A stretch of DNA of 7,473 nucleotides from Sodalis-like endosymbiont of Proechinophthirus fluctus (GTDB taxonomy: Bacteria > Pseudomonadota > Gammaproteobacteria > Enterobacterales > Enterobacteriaceae). Shown one piece after another: positions 6,151 to 7,473 of this stretch (positions within the stretch are counted from its first letter, which is position 1; every line of letters begins with the position of its first letter). Location: the NCBI RefSeq assembly GCF_001602625.1, contig NZ_LECR01000078.1, positions 14,269 to 21,741 on the forward strand. Direction: 5' to 3'. A program made the position numbers and the translations under genes. The notes below the pieces were generated by a model that was not told the DNA's origin, ran no database searches, and saw only the letters and a list, made by a program, of their open reading frames with translations.

Positions 6151-6674
6151 AAGCATCATTATATTTTAATAGTTATCGTTATCGTTATCGTTATCGTTAT
6201 CGTTATCGTTATCGTTATCGTTATCGTTATCGTTATTATCAGTTTTGCACTGTGTTTCAATCACATGGTAGTCGTAACGCTCTCGGGCCTTATCACAGCG
6301 ATTTTGGCAGCGCCTATGTGCAAAATCGCTACTAAAATTGCTACCATATGATATGACGCTACTGGACTTGACGCACTCGGCGGCCACGTACAAATGATGC
6401 GTCCACTGATAACCCCTATGGCCGAAGGTGCGGCGGTAGCTATAATATCGGCATATTCTTCGGCGAAGATGTATTTACCACCATCTTATTGATAAAAGGG
6501 TTTATGGAGTAAAACGATTATATTATCGATTCCTTGTATGTTGCCGTCTGGGACATTCCCGCCGCCTTTTTCGCGTTTATTATTCATAGCTGCCGCGTGG
6601 CATTTTACCAGCACGCGCTTATCCGGCGCTATACCGCGCAGAGCAAAGCTCGATTGTCGGGGGAGTATAAATGA
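6151..6674 (+). pseudogene. DUF969-family membrane protein, broken
   Basis: Intact DUF969 proteins are polytopic membrane proteins of roughly 225-240 residues, usually encoded just before a DUF979 partner and often near pyrrolidone-carboxylate peptidase genes. Their transport role is not established to my knowledge. No start codon survives: after a TAG at 6148-6150 the frame begins KHHYILI. It continues with Val-Ile repeats from a microsatellite, then ISFALCFNHMVVVTLSGLIT, matching the family N terminus (x-GFALR-x-N-x-LLVV). About 60 family codons are then missing. After a TGA comes GLDALGGHVQMMRPLITPMA, the family signature. Another deletion of about 20 codons and a frameshift lead to NIGIFFGEDVF, KGFME, a TAA, then VAVWDIPAAFFAFIIHSCRV and a basic tail ending at TGA 6672-6674. 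That stop overlaps the ATG of the DUF979 remnant (ATGA). Confidence 0.8.
6172..6240 (+). repeat. Hexanucleotide microsatellite (GTTATC)10
   Basis: Ten exact tandem copies of GTTATC run from 6172 to 6231, followed by the imperfect GTTATTATC to 6240. In the frame of the surrounding DUF969 remnant each unit encodes Val-Ile, so the tract sits where the first membrane helix begins. On the minus strand the same DNA reads as an Asp-Asn repeat, which is only an antisense artefact. Units are directly contiguous without spacers, so this is not a CRISPR array. Replication slippage is the likely origin. Confidence 0.97.
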
Positions 6675-7473
6675 ACAATTCTGGATGCGCTTTATTTTCT
6701 GGTGGGCATCAATGTTTGCCGCCACGGCTATAATCAACCTTCGTGATAGTTTTAATTCTAAACGTCGGAAAAGCGCCAGCTTTTTGGGCATTAATGCGAT
6801 TATTTTCATTTTCTTCAGTTAGTAGTTGTGTGCCGGCGCTGGTAAATGTTCTGTTGGTGATAGTCGTGGCGCTGTTCTTGGAGCTCGGTGGATTAGGCCG
6901 CGGCAAGCAACCTGGAAACATCTCTCAAACAGCGGGAAGTGCGCGCTAGCCGCTTTGGCAACCGGTTATTCATTCTGGCGTTGCTGATTCCCCTGGTGAA
7001 GCTGCTCGGCACCTTTGTCTTTAAGGGCTTAATCTGGAACGTCGCAATTCTGATCCCCGGCGGTTCTTCCACACTGGCCGCACTGGACCTAGGTATTATC
7101 GTCGCGCACTTCGTAGCGCTGATGATATTGCGCGATAGACGTCCGCGCCAGCACGATGAAAGAAGGCCGGCGGCTGCTGGATGCCATCGTCTGGGACAGT
7201 GTTCTGCCGCAGGTGATGGTAGCACTGCGGAGAATTTTCGTCCTGGCTGGGGTGATTATCGATGTCATCCTGCTAGGCTAGGAATCCCGCTAGGCTAGGA
7301 ATACCTATCATCACGGTGGTCGCCGCCTACTGCATCGGCATTGTGATGTTCACCATTATTATGGGCAACGCATTTGTGGCATTTCCTATCATAACCGCCA
7401 GCATTGATTTACCTATTATCGTCGGCCACACGGGAGGCAAACTGGCCATAATATCCAACATCGGCATGGTGGC
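6671..7473 (+). pseudogene. DUF979-family membrane protein, broken and cut by the window end
   Basis: Intact DUF979 proteins are about 310-320 residues with many membrane helices and pair with DUF969 proteins. The ATG at 6671-6673 overlaps the DUF969 stop, but an immediate frameshift is needed to reach FWMRFIFWWASMFAATAIIN. This frame ends at TAG 6820-6822. A second frame gives ALVNVLLVIVVALF and GGLGRGKQ. A third, from about 6920, gives ASRFGNRLFILALLIPLVKL and a hydrophobic run to about 7140. A further shift near 7157 gives GRRLLDAIVWDSVLPQVMVA. After a 17-bp tandem duplication (7272-7305) the last frame reads VVAAYCIGIVMFTIIMGNAF and a segment with LPIIVGHTGG, open to the window edge. GGLGRGK, the ARFGNRLF-like segment and MGNAF are family landmarks. 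At least four frameshifts make it non-functional. The end beyond 7473 is unseen. Confidence 0.82.
7272..7305 (+). repeat. 17-bp tandem duplication inside the DUF979 remnant
   Basis: GCTAGGCTAGGAATCCC (7272-7288) is followed directly by GCTAGGCTAGGAATACC (7289-7305), differing at one base. Each copy itself starts with a doubled GCTAG. Seventeen is not a multiple of three, so the duplication shifts the frame, and the TAG within the unit adds stop codons. It interrupts the link between VIIDVILLG and the IPIITVVAAYC segment that follows. Confidence 0.9.

Noticed and set aside
6172..6240. Possible CRISPR-like array
   Set aside because: The repeats are 6 bases and contiguous with no spacers, so it is a microsatellite.
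6251..6265. CRP-like site TGTGTTTCAATCACA
   Set aside because: The half-sites are one base too close (5-base instead of 6-base spacer), one half-site is imperfect, and it lies within DUF969 codons.
6166..6393. Minus-strand frame with an Asp-Asn repeat tail
   Set aside because: It is the antisense of the GTTATC array and of DUF969 codons; the plus-strand frame matches a protein family and this one does not.

Overview
The window looks like a chromosomal piece of a gammaproteobacterium of the order Enterobacterales that is in an early to middle stage of genome decay. A Sodalis-type insect endosymbiont is the best fit. The rsmI tail, RNase P RNA and YqjA are all close to their E. coli counterparts. 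Almost everything else is still recognisable as an E. coli-type gene but is broken by several frameshifts, stop codons and internal deletions. The genus is an inference from this pattern; the window itself has no species marker.

Layout. (1) 2-814: an intact housekeeping segment with the 3' end of rsmI, a near-consensus promoter, the RNase P RNA gene rnpB and its terminator. (2) 838-2513: a divergent pair of pseudogenes, yhaK (minus, pirin-like) and yhaJ (plus, LysR regulator). (3) 2518-3524: pseudogene yqjG (minus, glutathionyl-hydroquinone reductase), convergent with yhaJ. (4) 3525-3888: a stretch that starts with unassigned DNA and a terminator-like hairpin, followed by a fragment of a DJ-1/PfpI-type protein gene on the plus strand. 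In E. coli this position holds yqjK and yqjF. (5) 3889-5234: remains of the yqjA-mzrA-yqjC-yqjD-yqjE operon on the minus strand. yqjA is intact, mzrA and yqjE are broken, and yqjC and yqjD are gone, so mzrA runs almost directly into yqjE. (6) 5235-6150: a 0.9 kb stretch, AT-rich in its second half, without a recognisable gene but with a 28-bp perfect palindrome. (7) 6151-7473: two overlapping membrane-protein pseudogenes of the DUF969 and DUF979 families on the plus strand, the second running off the window. The first carries a ten-copy GTTATC microsatellite inside the codons for its first membrane helix.

How the genes relate. In E. coli, YhaJ is the regulator that activates yqjF in response to aromatic (2,4-dinitrotoluene-type) compounds, and YqjG acts on glutathionyl-hydroquinones. 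Here the regulator, its target region, yqjG and yhaK have all been lost or broken, as if a whole aromatic/quinone-response neighbourhood had become dispensable. The envelope-stress connector mzrA is also dead, while its operon partner yqjA keeps a full reading frame with all four residues known to matter in E. coli YqjA. Only rsmI (partial), rnpB and yqjA look functional.

I found no new defence, mobile or regulatory system. The unusual points are the in-frame microsatellite, the survival of yqjA, the mzrA/yqjE deletion scar, the DJ-1/PfpI fossil and the palindrome-bearing empty region.
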